From Neomicrococcus lactis (GTDB taxonomy: Bacteria > Actinomycetota > Actinomycetes > Actinomycetales > Micrococcaceae): a DNA stretch of 64,000 nt. Each line of letters begins with the position of its first letter. Within the stretch, counting starts at the first letter, position 1. The notes beneath the pieces were generated by a model. It did no database searches and was not told where the DNA came from. It saw only the letters and a list, made by a program, of their open reading frames with translations. Positions 42,861 through 53,036 of this stretch are shown here, piece after piece. Where the stretch lies: NCBI RefSeq assembly GCF_014200305.1, contig NZ_JACHBL010000001.1, positions 2,480,001 to 2,544,000 on the forward strand, in the 5' to 3' direction. Position numbers and translations under genes: made by a program.

Positions 42861-43904
42861 ATGGAAATTATGGCAATTGTTGCAGCAGCGGACGGCTCGT
42901 CCTTAGGTAATCCCGGCGCTATGGGCTGGGCTTGGTATGTCGATGACAATACGTGGCAGGCCGGTGGCGCCAAGCGCGGAACGAACAACATCGGTGAGCT
43001 GACCGCAGTTTTGGAGCTCTTCAAGGCCACGAAGCATCGCGCCGAGGAGCCGCTCCAGATCCTCTGCGATTCCCAGTACGTCATCAACTGCGTGACCAAA
43101 TGGATGCCGGGCTGGAAGAAGCGCGGTTGGGTCAAGGCTGACAAGAAGCCCGTACTCAACGTGGATCTGCTCAAGCAGATTGATGCCGAGCTCGTAGGCC
43201 GCACCTACAGTTTCGAATGGGTGCGCGGACACGCAGGCCACCCGCTCAACGAGGCCGCTGACGAGCGCGCGCGGGCTGCCGCGACTTCTTACCAGAACGG
43301 CTCCGCGCCGGATGAGGGCCCCGGTTTTCCTGGCGCTGGCAATTCAGAATCCAGTACGACGGCGCAGCGTGGCTCCTCGAGCGCCGCACATAACGAATCT
43401 GTGGCCGCTTCTCAGGATAGCGAGAGTGATGTCCCTGCTTCCGCGTCTGCGTCGGCCATAGAACAGTCCGCTGAACAAGATGACCAGATGGACTTGTTGA
43501 GCCTGCTTTCGGACGATGATCCTGAGGAAACTCAAGCAAGTCAGGCCGCCGAAAGCGTGGTTGATGCTGTCTGGAAGCTTGAGCGCGAACTTCTCAATGC
43601 GTATGTTGAAGCTTCCACTATGGACAGTGAACCCGATATAGTTCATTTATTAGATGAAATGTTTACAGGTGTAAGGGCGGATGGCGTACTCGTCGAGGAT
43701 TCATCAACGCCCATGACACCTGTTCAGAACTCCTCGATGGAACGCTTGGACGGCGTAGAGCTCCTGAGCAATGTGGTTCGCCTGAACTACGTTCTCGATG
43801 CTCGGCGCGACAGCGGTTTTGGCGAGCTTGTAGTTGGTTCCACCTGGTTGCAACGAGGCAAGAGCTGGAAACTGGCGTTCCGTCAGGAAACCGGAAGGAA
43901 CTAA
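42861..43904 (+). CDS. rnhA: Ribonuclease HI fused to a SnoaL/DUF4440-like C-terminal domain
   Basis: 347 residues. The RNase HI domain (1-145) has the full active site Asp11 (AADGSSLGNPG), Glu46, Asp69 (CDSQY) and Asp133, with His123 in RGHAGHPLNEAADERA. It cuts RNA in RNA-DNA hybrids. A Ser/Ala/Asp/Glu-rich linker (about 150-225) leads to a C-terminal domain of about 115 residues with the DUF4440/SnoaL look (AVWKLERELLNAYVEAST ... WLQRGKSWKLAFRQETGR). The linker contains a dispersed repeat word at 43354. There is no ribosome site at the start. Typical RNase HI has about 150 residues. Confidence 0.85.
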   Translation: MEIMAIVAAADGSSLGNPGAMGWAWYVDDNTWQAGGAKRGTNNIGELTAVLELFKATKHRAEEPLQILCDSQYVINCVTKWMPGWKKRGWVKADKKPVLNVDLLKQIDAELVGRTYSFEWVRGHAGHPLNEAADERARAAATSYQNGSAPDEGPGFPGAGNSESSTTAQRGSSSAAHNESVAASQDSESDVPASASASAIEQSAEQDDQMDLLSLLSDDDPEETQASQAAESVVDAVWKLERELLNAYVEASTMDSEPDIVHLLDEMFTGVRADGVLVEDSSTPMTPVQNSSMERLDGVELLSNVVRLNYVLDARRDSGFGELVVGSTWLQRGKSWKLAFRQETGRN

Positions 43905-43908
43905 TTGC

Positions 43909-45021
43909 ATGGCCGTCGCTTCAGGATTTGAACCGCTTGAAGAACTTCTTCAAGGATTCGTCGAAGCGACGCCGGGTTATTCCGCCCAGCTGTGTGTGAT
44001 CCAAGGTGGTCACACCATCGTGGACATTGCCGTGGGGGACATTTCGCCCGAGCAACTCTCCGGCGTTTTCTCGTGTTCTAAAGGCGCTGCCGCCTCAGTC
44101 ATTGCTTTGCTGCTGCAGCGCGGCCAATTGCGGCTCAACGCACCCGTTGCCGAGTATTGGCCCGAGTTCGCGGCGGCTGGCAAAGAGAACGTCACTGTTC
44201 ATGAGCTTTTGAGTCACCGTGCGGGTCTCATGGGAATCGATGGTGGCGCACCTATGGCCGAGTACTTGGACTCGAGCGTGGTCGCCCAGAAACTCGCAAA
44301 CATGCCGCGCATGTGGGCCGGAAACTCGCTCTTTGCCTACCACTCGCTCACCATGGGCGTTTTTATGGAGGAGCTGGTTCGCCGGGTCACGGGGGAGCGG
44401 CTGCAAGAGATCTACGAACGGGAAGTTCGCGCGGTCCACGAACTGGACTTCTATCTGGGATTGCCGGCAGAACTTGAAAACCGGTTCGTTCCCGTGCGCC
44501 ACCCGCTGAACGCTATGCCTGAAGTCTTTGTAGATCCCTTTGGATTGCAGGGCGTCGGCGCGAATTCTGTCACTGGTTTCCTCGACAACGAGGGACAGCA
44601 AACCTTTGATCTCTTCTCTGTCCCCAACGTGCGCGCTATCCGGGAAAGCGGATTCTCCGCCGTGGGTGGTGTGGCCAACGCGCGGGGGCTAGCCTCTTTG
44701 TACGAGGCGTTCCCCAACATGATTCAGCCGGAAACACTCGCTGAGATGACTACCCTCGCCACCTCTGGATTGGACGTTTCAAACGGCGAACCTGGCGCCT
44801 TTGCCACTGTTTTCACCAAGCCACGACTGGGAAATGACTTTGGTTCGTGGCGGGCCTTTGGACACAACGGCCTCAACGGATCCGTGGGGTATGCGGACCC
44901 TAGCTACCAGCTGGCAGTCGGGTACTTGCCGCTCCATGCTGAAGGCGTGGGCACCGGATCGCGGTCGGACCAGATCTCAAAGCTCTTGCGTCAACTGATC
45001 CTGCGGAACGCTAGTACATAA
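43909..45021 (+). CDS. Serine hydrolase, class C beta-lactamase/esterase fold
   Basis: 370 residues from the ATG at 43909, four bases after rnhA with AAGGAACT upstream. The SxxK nucleophile is in VFSCSKGAAASV near residue 57, the Tyr of the YxN-like motif in FAYHSLTMG near 145, and the GHNGLNGS segment near 325 replaces the KTG box. Relatives are esterases such as EstB and LACTB. The coupling to rnhA is probably incidental. Its 3' end overlaps apbE by 11 bases. Confidence 0.85.
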   Translation: MAVASGFEPLEELLQGFVEATPGYSAQLCVIQGGHTIVDIAVGDISPEQLSGVFSCSKGAAASVIALLLQRGQLRLNAPVAEYWPEFAAAGKENVTVHELLSHRAGLMGIDGGAPMAEYLDSSVVAQKLANMPRMWAGNSLFAYHSLTMGVFMEELVRRVTGERLQEIYEREVRAVHELDFYLGLPAELENRFVPVRHPLNAMPEVFVDPFGLQGVGANSVTGFLDNEGQQTFDLFSVPNVRAIRESGFSAVGGVANARGLASLYEAFPNMIQPETLAEMTTLATSGLDVSNGEPGAFATVFTKPRLGNDFGSWRAFGHNGLNGSVGYADPSYQLAVGYLPLHAEGVGTGSRSDQISKLLRQLILRNAST

Positions 45022-45973
45022 CCGATTGTTCGAACCGCTCACGATGACGAGTGGTGCGCGGCCAATTGTTGCTGGCGACCAGTGAGCCGTCGCTGAGTAC
45101 CGCCAAGGCTTCGTAGCCAGGGAACTCGGAAAGCAAGGAAAACGCGATCCGTCCGCCAGCGGCCACTGCAGTGGCGAGAGCATCTGCCGTGACAATGTCG
45201 GGACCCATCACGGACACCTGGATAATCGGTGCCGGTGAATCCGTCTGTGAGTCATCCAATGATTGATCCGGGCCAGCTGGGATTGAAGCTGAACGGTTCC
45301 GAAGGTCCGGGTGTGTCAGAGGACCCGGTTGTGAGTCAGCCCGGGACCAGATGTGGTGACCACGTTCGGCAATACCTGAAGTAGCCAATGCGGTCTGAAA
45401 GCCTGGCGTCCCTGTGGCATCGATTGTCGCGAGAAGCTGCGAAGAGTCATGAGGGTCAACAATTCCTAAAGCCCACGGCGTTCCAAAGAACGGCGTGCGG
45501 GCTCGAGGATCATGGGCTGACGGGTGGGAAGGTGCAGGCGAACCCGACACCAAGATGTCCCCGCCTGCATTGATAGACCAATGTGGAATCCCCACCGTGT
45601 CCAGCACGTTTCCGGCTTCCCGGATAGTCCAGGCCTTCACGACACCGTTGAGATCGAGATCCCCGCTGGGAGAATACGGTGAGAAGTGGCCATGAGTGAG
45701 GTACGAAAACTCGGACGCCAACGCATAGACCTCGCGGAACGTGGCGCTTGCATCGGGAAGCAAGACCTCGCCACGATTCACGCGTGAGAGTTCAGAGGAG
45801 GACAGGAACGGTGAAAACCGCTCCTCGGCGTCCATGAACACTCGGGCGGCGGTCTCCGTAGCAACCGCCACCTCAGAGGAATCAATCGGTGCGGAAATCG
45901 AAATGACTGTACCCATGGCTTCGAAGGTTCGAGTGCTGAGGCGAGCTGCGTCGTCGTCCTGGAAAGTATTCAC
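45011..45973 (-). CDS. apbE: FAD:protein FMN transferase (ApbE family)
   Basis: 320 residues with FEAMGTVISI near residue 17, DAEERFSPFLSSSELSRVN near 48, DLNGVVKAWTIREAG near 108 and SINAGGDILVSG near 133. The C-terminal block keeps Asp/Thr (VMGPDIVTADALATAVAA), the metal site. ApbE links FMN covalently to a Thr in target proteins; the target is the FMN-binding protein encoded just upstream on the same strand. A dispersed repeat word occupies the N-terminal codons 45948-45959. Confidence 0.9.
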   Translation of the reverse strand: MNTFQDDDAARLSTRTFEAMGTVISISAPIDSSEVAVATETAARVFMDAEERFSPFLSSSELSRVNRGEVLLPDASATFREVYALASEFSYLTHGHFSPYSPSGDLDLNGVVKAWTIREAGNVLDTVGIPHWSINAGGDILVSGSPAPSHPSAHDPRARTPFFGTPWALGIVDPHDSSQLLATIDATGTPGFQTALATSGIAERGHHIWSRADSQPGPLTHPDLRNRSASIPAGPDQSLDDSQTDSPAPIIQVSVMGPDIVTADALATAVAAGGRIAFSLLSEFPGYEALAVLSDGSLVASNNWPRTTRHRERFEQSVMY

Positions 45974-45982
45974 GAATGTGTC

Positions 45983-46576
45983 CTAAAAATTGGCTTTATC
46001 GAGGGCGGACTGGAGCGAGGAGAGGTAAGCCTCGGAGGTGTAGGTCGCGCCGCTGACGGACTGGACGTCGGTGGACTGTGAGGAGAGGACTTCGGAGCGC
46101 AGGGTGGGGATGGAGCGCTGCGAAATCATCGTGGAGCGACCGTCGTTGTCCGGTGCGGCAAGCGTGGTGACGTCGGTGATCTTGCCATCGGCGATGGTTA
46201 CGGAGACCTGCACATCGCCCCAGCGGGTGCTGTAGGCGGTGCCCTTGAACGTGCCGTCGGAGGCTGAAGAGGATCCTGAAGAGGAACCCGAAGTCGACCC
46301 CGAAGAAGAAGACGTTCCGGAAGATGAGCTTCCAGTAGATGAGTCAGACGAATCCGAAGAGTCAGACGAATCGGTCGAGCTCGAGGATCCCGAGTTCCGC
46401 GTCTTGGTCGATGAAGACGAGGACGAAGAAGAACCGGAGCTAGACGTTGTGGAGTGGATGGACGTCGCGGCGGTGGGGTCGAGGGCGTTGCTCGAGGTGT
46501 ACACCCCAGAGAAGATGCCGCCCGTGATCACCGAGATGGTGGCAAGGCCAGAGAAGATCAGATTGCGCGCTTTCAC
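45983..46576 (-). CDS. FMN-binding domain protein with Ser/Asp-rich stalk
   Basis: 197 residues. A membrane anchor at residues 5-28 is followed by a low-complexity stalk of Ser, Asp, Gly and Thr (about 40-108), then an FMN-bind domain with the flavinylation motif VSGATYTSEA near residue 175. The Thr of SGAT is the expected covalent FMN site. It overlaps the ferric-reductase-like gene by four bases and is followed by apbE, so the three genes make one membrane flavin module outside the cell. Confidence 0.88.
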   Translation of the reverse strand: MKARNLIFSGLATISVITGGIFSGVYTSSNALDPTAATSIHSTTSSSGSSSSSSSSTKTRNSGSSSSTDSSDSSDSSDSSTGSSSSGTSSSSGSTSGSSSGSSSASDGTFKGTAYSTRWGDVQVSVTIADGKITDVTTLAAPDNDGRSTMISQRSIPTLRSEVLSSQSTDVQSVSGATYTSEAYLSSLQSALDKANF

Positions 46577-48042
46577 CAGGAGAACCTTTCGGAGTGGAGG
46601 GATTCTTGTTTGAGGCCGGCGGCTTGTGCGTCGGCGAGAACGGCATCCGTCCAGGCGCTAGGGCCGCAGACGTAGACATCGGACTGGGACAAATGTGGGG
46701 CGTAGCTTTCCAGCGTGTAGCCGGCGAGCGCGTGATCTGCTGGTAGCCAGCTCGCGCGGTCCAGCTTCGCGGCGCGTTCTAGAGAGAGGGAGTAGCGGTC
46801 GGAGGCCTGGACACGGTGGCCCACGAGCTCGAACAACACGGCGCCGCGGTTCCAGCACCATTCGCGGATCTCGTCTCGCAGGATGAGGGAGTCTTCGTCG
46901 GAAGCTCGGATGATCACGGTGCATTCGCCGGGAGCAAAGTCCGCGGTTTCCACGAGGGAGCGGATGGGGCCAATTCCGGCGCCGGCTCCTGCCAGGACCA
47001 ACTTGGGCTGCGTACGGGCGGCTTCGGTGAAGAGGCCGTAAGGGCCCGCGAAGTAGACGCGCGTTCCGGGCTTGACGGACCCAATGGCGGCGGAACCGGA
47101 ACCGAGATTACGGACCGTGAATCGCAAAGAGTTGCCAGTCGGTGCTGCCGAAAGCGAGATGGGGTGCTGCTGCCACCACAAGTGCGGGGTGAAGAAGCGC
47201 CAGCGAAAAAACTGTCCGGACTCCGCTTCGAGCGAGCGCACGCCGGGGCCGGTCATGGTGACTGTCCAAGAATCCGGCACCGAATCGCCGGAGGGCAGCG
47301 CCCTCCACGAAGACACGGTCACGTCGGAGACTCGCAGTGATGCTTGGAAGCTGCGCACTAGCGGCAGGGCTATGCGGAACACCAAGATGGCGCTCGCGGT
47401 CAGCAAATAGGCGGTGATCCAGTACCAGCGGGAGATGGTGCCGGAAGCAAGCACGGATCCCATGCTGAACTGGTGCGGGATGGAGGATGCCACAGCGGCA
47501 TAGGACAAGAAATGCACGCCCATCCAGAACTCGCGCGGAAGCTTACGCTTGACCACCACGAGTGAGGACACCACTACCAAAACGAACAGCGCCATGGACA
47601 CGTACGCCCAGACCATGTCTTCAATGCCGATTAAGGACATGGTCTCCGTTATCGGATCCACGCCTTCGGAGAGGCCATAACCCACCGTGATTAGCAGGCC
47701 GTGCGCCAGCAGTCCGTAGAGCGATGGCTTACCCAGCTGGTTGTGCAAGCTGATGGCTCGGTCTAGGCCGATGGTTTGGTCCACCCACGGGATACGGGCC
47801 GCGAGCAAGAGCATGATGAGTACCATTTGCGTCGCGATCAGGCCGGTCAGGATGCCAAGTCCGGTGACGATGTCGCCTGCGGTGTGCCACTCGAGGGGTG
47901 CGCCGGTTGCGAGATAGAGGGCGGTGGGCGCGGCCACGGCGAAACCGAAAGCAAGCGCGAATTGCGTTTCTTGGGACGTACGACGACGCCGCTTGCGTCG
48001 GTAGTCCACCGTGGGATTCGTGAGGGTGGGGGAAAGGGTCAT
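46573..48042 (-). CDS. Ferric-reductase-like transmembrane FAD/NAD oxidoreductase
   Basis: 489 residues. Six membrane helices (about 28-235) carry His pairs for heme (HNQLGKPSLYGLLAHGLL and GVHFLSYAAVASSIPHQF). An FAD-binding barrel (RWRFFTPHLWWQQHPISLSA) and an NAD-binding domain (LAGAGAGIGPIRSLVE) follow. It should carry electrons from cytosolic NAD(P)H through heme and pass them to the covalent FMN of the next protein. Acceptors could be ferric iron or quinones. An N-terminal Arg/Lys-rich stretch contains the repeat word at 47978. Confidence 0.88.
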   Translation of the reverse strand: MTLSPTLTNPTVDYRRKRRRRTSQETQFALAFGFAVAAPTALYLATGAPLEWHTAGDIVTGLGILTGLIATQMVLIMLLLAARIPWVDQTIGLDRAISLHNQLGKPSLYGLLAHGLLITVGYGLSEGVDPITETMSLIGIEDMVWAYVSMALFVLVVVSSLVVVKRKLPREFWMGVHFLSYAAVASSIPHQFSMGSVLASGTISRWYWITAYLLTASAILVFRIALPLVRSFQASLRVSDVTVSSWRALPSGDSVPDSWTVTMTGPGVRSLEAESGQFFRWRFFTPHLWWQQHPISLSAAPTGNSLRFTVRNLGSGSAAIGSVKPGTRVYFAGPYGLFTEAARTQPKLVLAGAGAGIGPIRSLVETADFAPGECTVIIRASDEDSLILRDEIREWCWNRGAVLFELVGHRVQASDRYSLSLERAAKLDRASWLPADHALAGYTLESYAPHLSQSDVYVCGPSAWTDAVLADAQAAGLKQESLHSERFSW

Positions 48043-48163
48043 GTTTCAAGAATTCGCCTGGTTGCTATGACGAGGCTGTGAAGGGTGCCAGTCCTTCTTG
48101 TGCATCCGTGGTGGCGTCCACTCAGCCGGGGTGAACCACCACACACTCATCACGACGTAGGCT

Positions 48164-48934
48164 ATGGGCGTGGAATTTGAGAATCGTTATGTAGCAATCG
48201 GGGACTCTTTTACGGAAGGCGTGGGCGATCCTGACGACTCACGTCCCAATGGAGTGAGAGGTTGGGCGGACCGCGTCGCCGAGCAGCTGTGTGCGAGCGA
48301 TGACTCGTGGGGCTACGCAAACCTGGCGATCCGCGGCAAGAAGATCAAGCAAGTAGTTGCCGAGCAGATCGAGCCGGCGTTGGCGCTCAAGCCCACCCTC
48401 GTGACGATGTACGCCGGTGGCAATGACATCTTGCGTCCCCAAGTGGATATCGACGCGCTCATGGAAGAGTACGCGGATGCCGTGCGGCGACTTCGCGCAT
48501 CGGGCGCTCAAGTAGTGCTCTTTACAGGCTTTGATTCGTCCGCTTCCTCCGTGTTCGGCAAGACCCGCGGCCGCACGGCGATCTACAACGAATTCGTGCG
48601 CGAAGTCGCGGAAGAGACCGGATCTGTGATCGCCGACTATTGGCGCTGGCGAGAATTTCGGGACTGGCGCTACTGGGCGGATGACCGCCTCCACATGGGC
48701 ACGCCCGGCCATATGCTCATGGCCAAGAAGGTTCTCGAGGTGCTGGCACACGCGGATTCCATCGACACTCCTCACTTGGACGAGCGTCCGGCGAAGACGC
48801 GTCGCCAAGAACTCGCCGACAACGCACGGTGGACCAAAGAGTTTTTGGGGCCGTGGGTACACCGCCGACTGACGGGCCGCTCCTCGGGTGACGGGCTGAG
48901 CCCGAAATACCCGGAGTTGGTTCGCCTAACCTAG
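48164..48934 (+). CDS. SGNH/GDSL-type hydrolase
   Basis: 256 residues. The SGNH blocks are visible: AIGDSFTEGVGDP (Ser nucleophile near residue 15), AIRGKKI, MYAGGNDILRP (block III Asn near 88) and DRLHMGTPGH (Asp/His near 175). There is no signal peptide, so it is cytosolic. Members hydrolyse esters or thioesters; the substrate is unknown. The C-terminal 60 residues are basic. Confidence 0.88.
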   Translation: MGVEFENRYVAIGDSFTEGVGDPDDSRPNGVRGWADRVAEQLCASDDSWGYANLAIRGKKIKQVVAEQIEPALALKPTLVTMYAGGNDILRPQVDIDALMEEYADAVRRLRASGAQVVLFTGFDSSASSVFGKTRGRTAIYNEFVREVAEETGSVIADYWRWREFRDWRYWADDRLHMGTPGHMLMAKKVLEVLAHADSIDTPHLDERPAKTRRQELADNARWTKEFLGPWVHRRLTGRSSGDGLSPKYPELVRLT

Positions 48935-48962
48935 CTAGAAATGCATGTCCATCTAGTGGATT

Positions 48963-49703
48963 ATGACTGTCATGGCTTTTGAAAACCCTGACACACTTCA
49001 CGCTGGTGAAGCGCACGCAAATGGATCCCAAGCGCACAAGTTGAACTGGCTACGTGCCGGTGTGCTGGGCGCCAATGACGGCATTGTTTCCGTCGCCGCT
49101 GTGGTGGTCGGTGTTGCCGGTGCCACGACGGAAGCATCACCTATTATCTTGGCCGGTGCTGCCGCCCTAGTCGGTGGCGCCATCTCAATGGCGCTCGGCG
49201 AGTACGTATCTGTCTCCAGCTCCGCCGACGCCCAAAAGGCGTTGATTGAGAAGGAGAAGTGGGAACTCGCGAACATGCCAGAGCATGAGCTCGAGGAACT
49301 CACGCAGATCTACCAGGGCAAGGGCCTCAAGCGAGACACTGCCGAGCAAGTGGCTCAAGAGCTCACGGATCATGATGCGCTGAGCGCGCACCTCGAAGCC
49401 GAGCTGCACCTGGACGAATCGGAAGTCGTGTCTCCATGGCACGCTGCTTTCGCCTCCGCCGTCGCCTTCTTCGTCGGTGCTGCGCTACCGTTCTTGACTG
49501 CAGTACTCCTGCCAGCAGGTCTCAAGGTTCCTGTCACCTTTATCGCCGTGCTCGTGGCCCTCGCCATCACTGGCGCTGTCGGAGCCAAGCTGGGTGGAGC
49601 ACGCGTGGTCCCCGCAACGCTACGCGTGGTGATCGGTGGTGCGCTCGCGCTCGCCGTCACGTACTTCATCGGTGCTCTCATCGGCAACAGCGGAATGGTC
49701 TAA
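48963..49703 (+). CDS. VIT1/CCC1-family membrane transporter
   Basis: 246 residues. The first helix LRAGVLGANDGIVSVAAVVVG and MALGEYVSVSSSADAQKALI are diagnostic of VIT1/CCC1 iron/manganese transporters. A cytosolic helical Glu-rich insert (residues 90-150) corresponds to the metal-binding domain. Three more helices complete the five. It probably exports or stores Fe2+ or Mn2+. It starts 28 bases after the SGNH hydrolase gene. Confidence 0.88.
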   Translation: MTVMAFENPDTLHAGEAHANGSQAHKLNWLRAGVLGANDGIVSVAAVVVGVAGATTEASPIILAGAAALVGGAISMALGEYVSVSSSADAQKALIEKEKWELANMPEHELEELTQIYQGKGLKRDTAEQVAQELTDHDALSAHLEAELHLDESEVVSPWHAAFASAVAFFVGAALPFLTAVLLPAGLKVPVTFIAVLVALAITGAVGAKLGGARVVPATLRVVIGGALALAVTYFIGALIGNSGMV

Positions 49704-49748
49704 GCGCAAAAGCCTGAAGCACAGCGTTATCAAGCTGAAAATCGCACT

Positions 49749-49800
49749 GGAGCGGCGGCGTCGTCCTTTATAAGACGGCCCCGCCGCTCCTTTGTTGCTT
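49749..49800 (+). terminator. Terminator after the VIT1 gene
   Basis: GGAGCGGCGG pairs with CCGCCGCTCC, followed by TTTGTTGCTTT; the loop holds GCGTCGTCC, a partial copy of the dispersed word. Confidence 0.85.
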
Positions 49801-49848
49801 TCTTGTGAACGGCTTCACTAGAATCGCAAAAGCAGTATGCCTTTGATG

Positions 49849-50070
49849 CGCGGCGGGAGAGTTCCGCTCGAATCCACGGGCGGACGCCGAAGGAGCAAGT
49901 CCCTCCCCGGGAATCTCTCAGGCATCCGTACCGCCGCGAAGAGGCACTCCTGGAAAGAAGCGCCATAGAGCGCTCACCGACGGTGCAAGCCCCGGAATCC
50001 GCGTTGACATGTCATGCGCGGGTGAAGGGTGGAATCTCTCAGGTATTGGGTACAGGATGGGGAGGAACGG
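49849..50070 (+). ncRNA. Tandem glycine riboswitch
   Basis: Two aptamers stand in series. Aptamer 1 (about 49849-49937) has GCGGGAGAGT, CGCCGAAGGAGCAA and AATCTCTCAGGCA. Aptamer 2 (about 49938-50070) has ACCGACGGTGCAAGCC and AATCTCTCAGGTA. Both carry the conserved glycine-binding cores and the short linker of the cooperative class. A small hairpin with a T-run (50068-50083) follows and may be the expression platform. It should turn on gcvPTH-sdaA when glycine is abundant. Confidence 0.93.
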
Positions 50071-50115
50071 TCATTTTTTGGCCGTCATCGCCCGCCCAAC
50101 CTAGGGAGATTTCGT

Positions 50116-53004
50116 ATGACTCTCACCCCACACATCTCTGAGTTCACGATTGACCAGGACTTTTCCGCTCGTCACATCGGACCTCGTGAAGACGACGTCA
50201 AGCGCATGCTTGAAGTTGTTGGATACTCGACTCTAGACGAACTGGTGGACACCGCCGTTCCCCAAGGCATTCGCATGGAGGGGGACCTCCAGCTCCCCGA
50301 AGCGCGGACCGAAATGCAGGTTCTCCAGGACCTTCGCAACTACGCCAACCAGAACGTCATCAAGACTCAAATGATTGGGCAGGGCTTCTCCGGAACCCTC
50401 ACGCCGCGCATCATTTTGCGCAAGGTGCTTGAAAACCCAGCTTGGTACACCGCGTACACGCCGTACCAGCCAGAAATCTCCCAGGGCCGCCTCGAGGCGC
50501 TCTTGAACTTCCAGACCGCCGTGCAGGATTTGACCGGTCTGCCGATCGCTAACGCTTCCATGTTGGATGAGGCCTCCGCTGTGGCCGAAGCCGTGCTGCT
50601 CATGCGCCGTGCCAACAAGAAGAAGGAAGCTGGTAAGACTGTCATTGACCAGGACGTCTTCCCGCAGACCCTCGCCGTGGTGAAGGGCCGTGCCGAAGCT
50701 TTGGGCTTTGAGGTTGAAGTTGCTGACTTGTCCCAGGGTCTTCCTGAGGGCGACATCTCCGGTGTGGTCTTGCAGCAGCCGGGCGACTCCGGCCGCATCA
50801 TGGACTACAAGGCCATCATCGAAGCCGCTCACGAGCGTGGCGCTTTGGTCACGGTGGCTGCTGACATCTTGTCCCTCACCTTGATCAAGTCCCCAGGCGA
50901 GCAGGGCGCTGACATTGCAGTGGGCAACACCCAGCGTTTGGGTGTTCCGCTGTTCTTCGGTGGTCCACACGCTGCGTTCTTCGCTGTCCGTGACGGCCTT
51001 GAGCGTCAGATCCCGGGCCGCCTCGTGGGCGTTTCCAAGGACGACGCCGGCCGCCCTGCGTACCGCTTGGCGCTTCAGACTCGCGAGCAGCACATTCGCC
51101 GCGAGAAGGCTACCTCCAACATTTGTACCGCTCAGGCGCTCTTGGCCATCACGGCCTCGATGTACGTGGTGTACCACGGTCCAGCGGGCTTGAAGGCGAT
51201 TGCTCAGCGCACGCACCAGCGCGCTCGCGCTCTGGCGGCATTGCTCGCTGAGCAGGGCATTGCTTTGGCTTCGGATACTTTCTTTGACACGGTTCGTGCC
51301 AAGGTTCCAGGCCGAGCTCAAATGATTACGACGGCGGCAGAGCACCAGGGCATCAACATTCGCTTGATTGATCAGGACACGGTCTCGATCTCTACGGATG
51401 AGTTGACCACGCTCGAGCACGTTGCCGCTGTGGCCGGTGCTTTCGGTCTGCAGAACGCTATTGAGAAGGTCAAGGAAGCTGCAGCTGGCGCTCGCGAAGG
51501 TGATGCACTGGGCGGACAGAACCGTGAGTCTGACTTCCTGACGCACCCGATCTTCAACTCGATCAAGTCTGAGACCCAGATGCTGCGTTACTTGCGCAAG
51601 CTCTCTGACCGCGACTTGGCGCTGGACCGCACCATGATCCCGTTGGGATCTTGCACCATGAAGCTCAACGCAGCTACCGAAATGGAATCCATTTCTTGGC
51701 CAGGCTTCGCGGACATCCACCCGTTCGCTCCAGAGTCTCAGACCGCTGGCTGGCGCGCGCTCATCACGGACCTCGAGTCCCGCTTGACCGCGATCACGGG
51801 CTACGCAGGCGTGTCCATCCAGCCAAACGCTGGCTCCCAGGGTGAGTACGCGGGCCTCTTGGCTATCCGCCAGTTCCACCTCTCCAAGGGTGACACCGAG
51901 CGCGACATCGTGCTGATCCCTGCCTCCGCACACGGCACCAACGCCGCGTCGGCAGTGCTGGCCGGACTGCGCGTCGTCGTGGTCAAGACCGCTTCTGACG
52001 GAACCATCGATTCTGCTGACCTCGACGCGAAGATCGCGGCGAACGAAGGCAAGATCGCCGCCATCATGATCACCTACCCGTCCACGCACGGTGTCTACGA
52101 CGCCGACGTGACCGAAGTGTGCCGCAAGGTTCACGAGGCCGGCGGACAGGTCTACATCGACGGCGCCAACATGAACGCTCTCGTGGGCTTGGCACAGCCA
52201 GGCAAGTTCGGTGGCGACGTGTCCCACTTGAACCTCCACAAGACGTTCTGCATCCCTCACGGCGGCGGCGGACCAGGCGTTGGCCCAGTTGCTGTTGCTG
52301 AGCACTTGGTGCCGTTCCTTCCAGGCGCTGCTGCAGGCCCGAAGAACGGTCGCGAAGGCACCCCGGTGACGGCCACCACGTACGGCTCCGCCGGCGTGCT
52401 GCCGATCTCCTGGGCCTACGTTGCGCTCATGGGTGCCGAAGGCTTGCGTCAGGCCACCATGATGGCGCTGTTGAACGCTAACTACATCTCCAAGCGACTC
52501 TCCGAGCAGTTCCCTACGCTCTACACGGGCAACAAGGGACTGGTTGCTCACGAGTGCATCTTGGATCTTCGCGAACTCACGGCCAAGACCGGCGTGACCG
52601 CTGAAGACGTCTGCAAGCGTCTGATCGACTACGGCTTCCACGCTCCAACCCTCGCGTTCCCGGTTGCTGGCACGCTCATGGTGGAGCCCACCGAGTCTGA
52701 GGACTTGGGCGAGATCGATCGCTTCATCGACGCCATGATCGCCATCAAGGCGGAAATGGATCAGGTGCTGGCCGGAGACTTCACGGTGGAGGAATCCCCA
52801 CTGCGCAACGCTCCACACACCACCCGATCCCTCATGCACGGCGAATGGGATCGCAAGTACACCCGCGAACAGGGTGCGTTCCCAGGCAACGTGGACTTCA
52901 CGGACAAGTACTTCCCACCTGTGGGACGTATCGACGGCGCGTTCGGCGACCGCAACCTCGTGTGCGAGTGCCCACCGCCAGAAGCTTTCGACGAGACCAA
53001 CTAA
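50116..53004 (+). CDS. gcvP: Glycine dehydrogenase (decarboxylating), P protein
   Basis: 962 residues from the ATG at 50116 with AGGGAGA upstream. It is a single-chain P protein with both halves; the PLP lysine is Lys709 in [18 protein letters not shown]. It decarboxylates glycine and loads aminomethyl onto the lipoyl arm of GcvH. First gene of gcvP-gcvT-gcvH-sdaA under the glycine riboswitch. The gene has a very long antisense open frame, a by-product of codon bias. Confidence 0.96.
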   Translation: MTLTPHISEFTIDQDFSARHIGPREDDVKRMLEVVGYSTLDELVDTAVPQGIRMEGDLQLPEARTEMQVLQDLRNYANQNVIKTQMIGQGFSGTLTPRIILRKVLENPAWYTAYTPYQPEISQGRLEALLNFQTAVQDLTGLPIANASMLDEASAVAEAVLLMRRANKKKEAGKTVIDQDVFPQTLAVVKGRAEALGFEVEVADLSQGLPEGDISGVVLQQPGDSGRIMDYKAIIEAAHERGALVTVAADILSLTLIKSPGEQGADIAVGNTQRLGVPLFFGGPHAAFFAVRDGLERQIPGRLVGVSKDDAGRPAYRLALQTREQHIRREKATSNICTAQALLAITASMYVVYHGPAGLKAIAQRTHQRARALAALLAEQGIALASDTFFDTVRAKVPGRAQMITTAAEHQGINIRLIDQDTVSISTDELTTLEHVAAVAGAFGLQNAIEKVKEAAAGAREGDALGGQNRESDFLTHPIFNSIKSETQMLRYLRKLSDRDLALDRTMIPLGSCTMKLNAATEMESISWPGFADIHPFAPESQTAGWRALITDLESRLTAITGYAGVSIQPNAGSQGEYAGLLAIRQFHLSKGDTERDIVLIPASAHGTNAASAVLAGLRVVVVKTASDGTIDSADLDAKIAANEGKIAAIMITYPSTHGVYDADVTEVCRKVHEAGGQVYIDGANMNALVGLAQPGKFGGDVSHLNLHKTFCIPHGGGGPGVGPVAVAEHLVPFLPGAAAGPKNGREGTPVTATTYGSAGVLPISWAYVALMGAEGLRQATMMALLNANYISKRLSEQFPTLYTGNKGLVAHECILDLRELTAKTGVTAEDVCKRLIDYGFHAPTLAFPVAGTLMVEPTESEDLGEIDRFIDAMIAIKAEMDQVLAGDFTVEESPLRNAPHTTRSLMHGEWDRKYTREQGAFPGNVDFTDKYFPPVGRIDGAFGDRNLVCECPPPEAFDETN

Positions 53005-53036
53005 CCCGGTTCCCCACGTTTTAGAAAGAGACAAAC

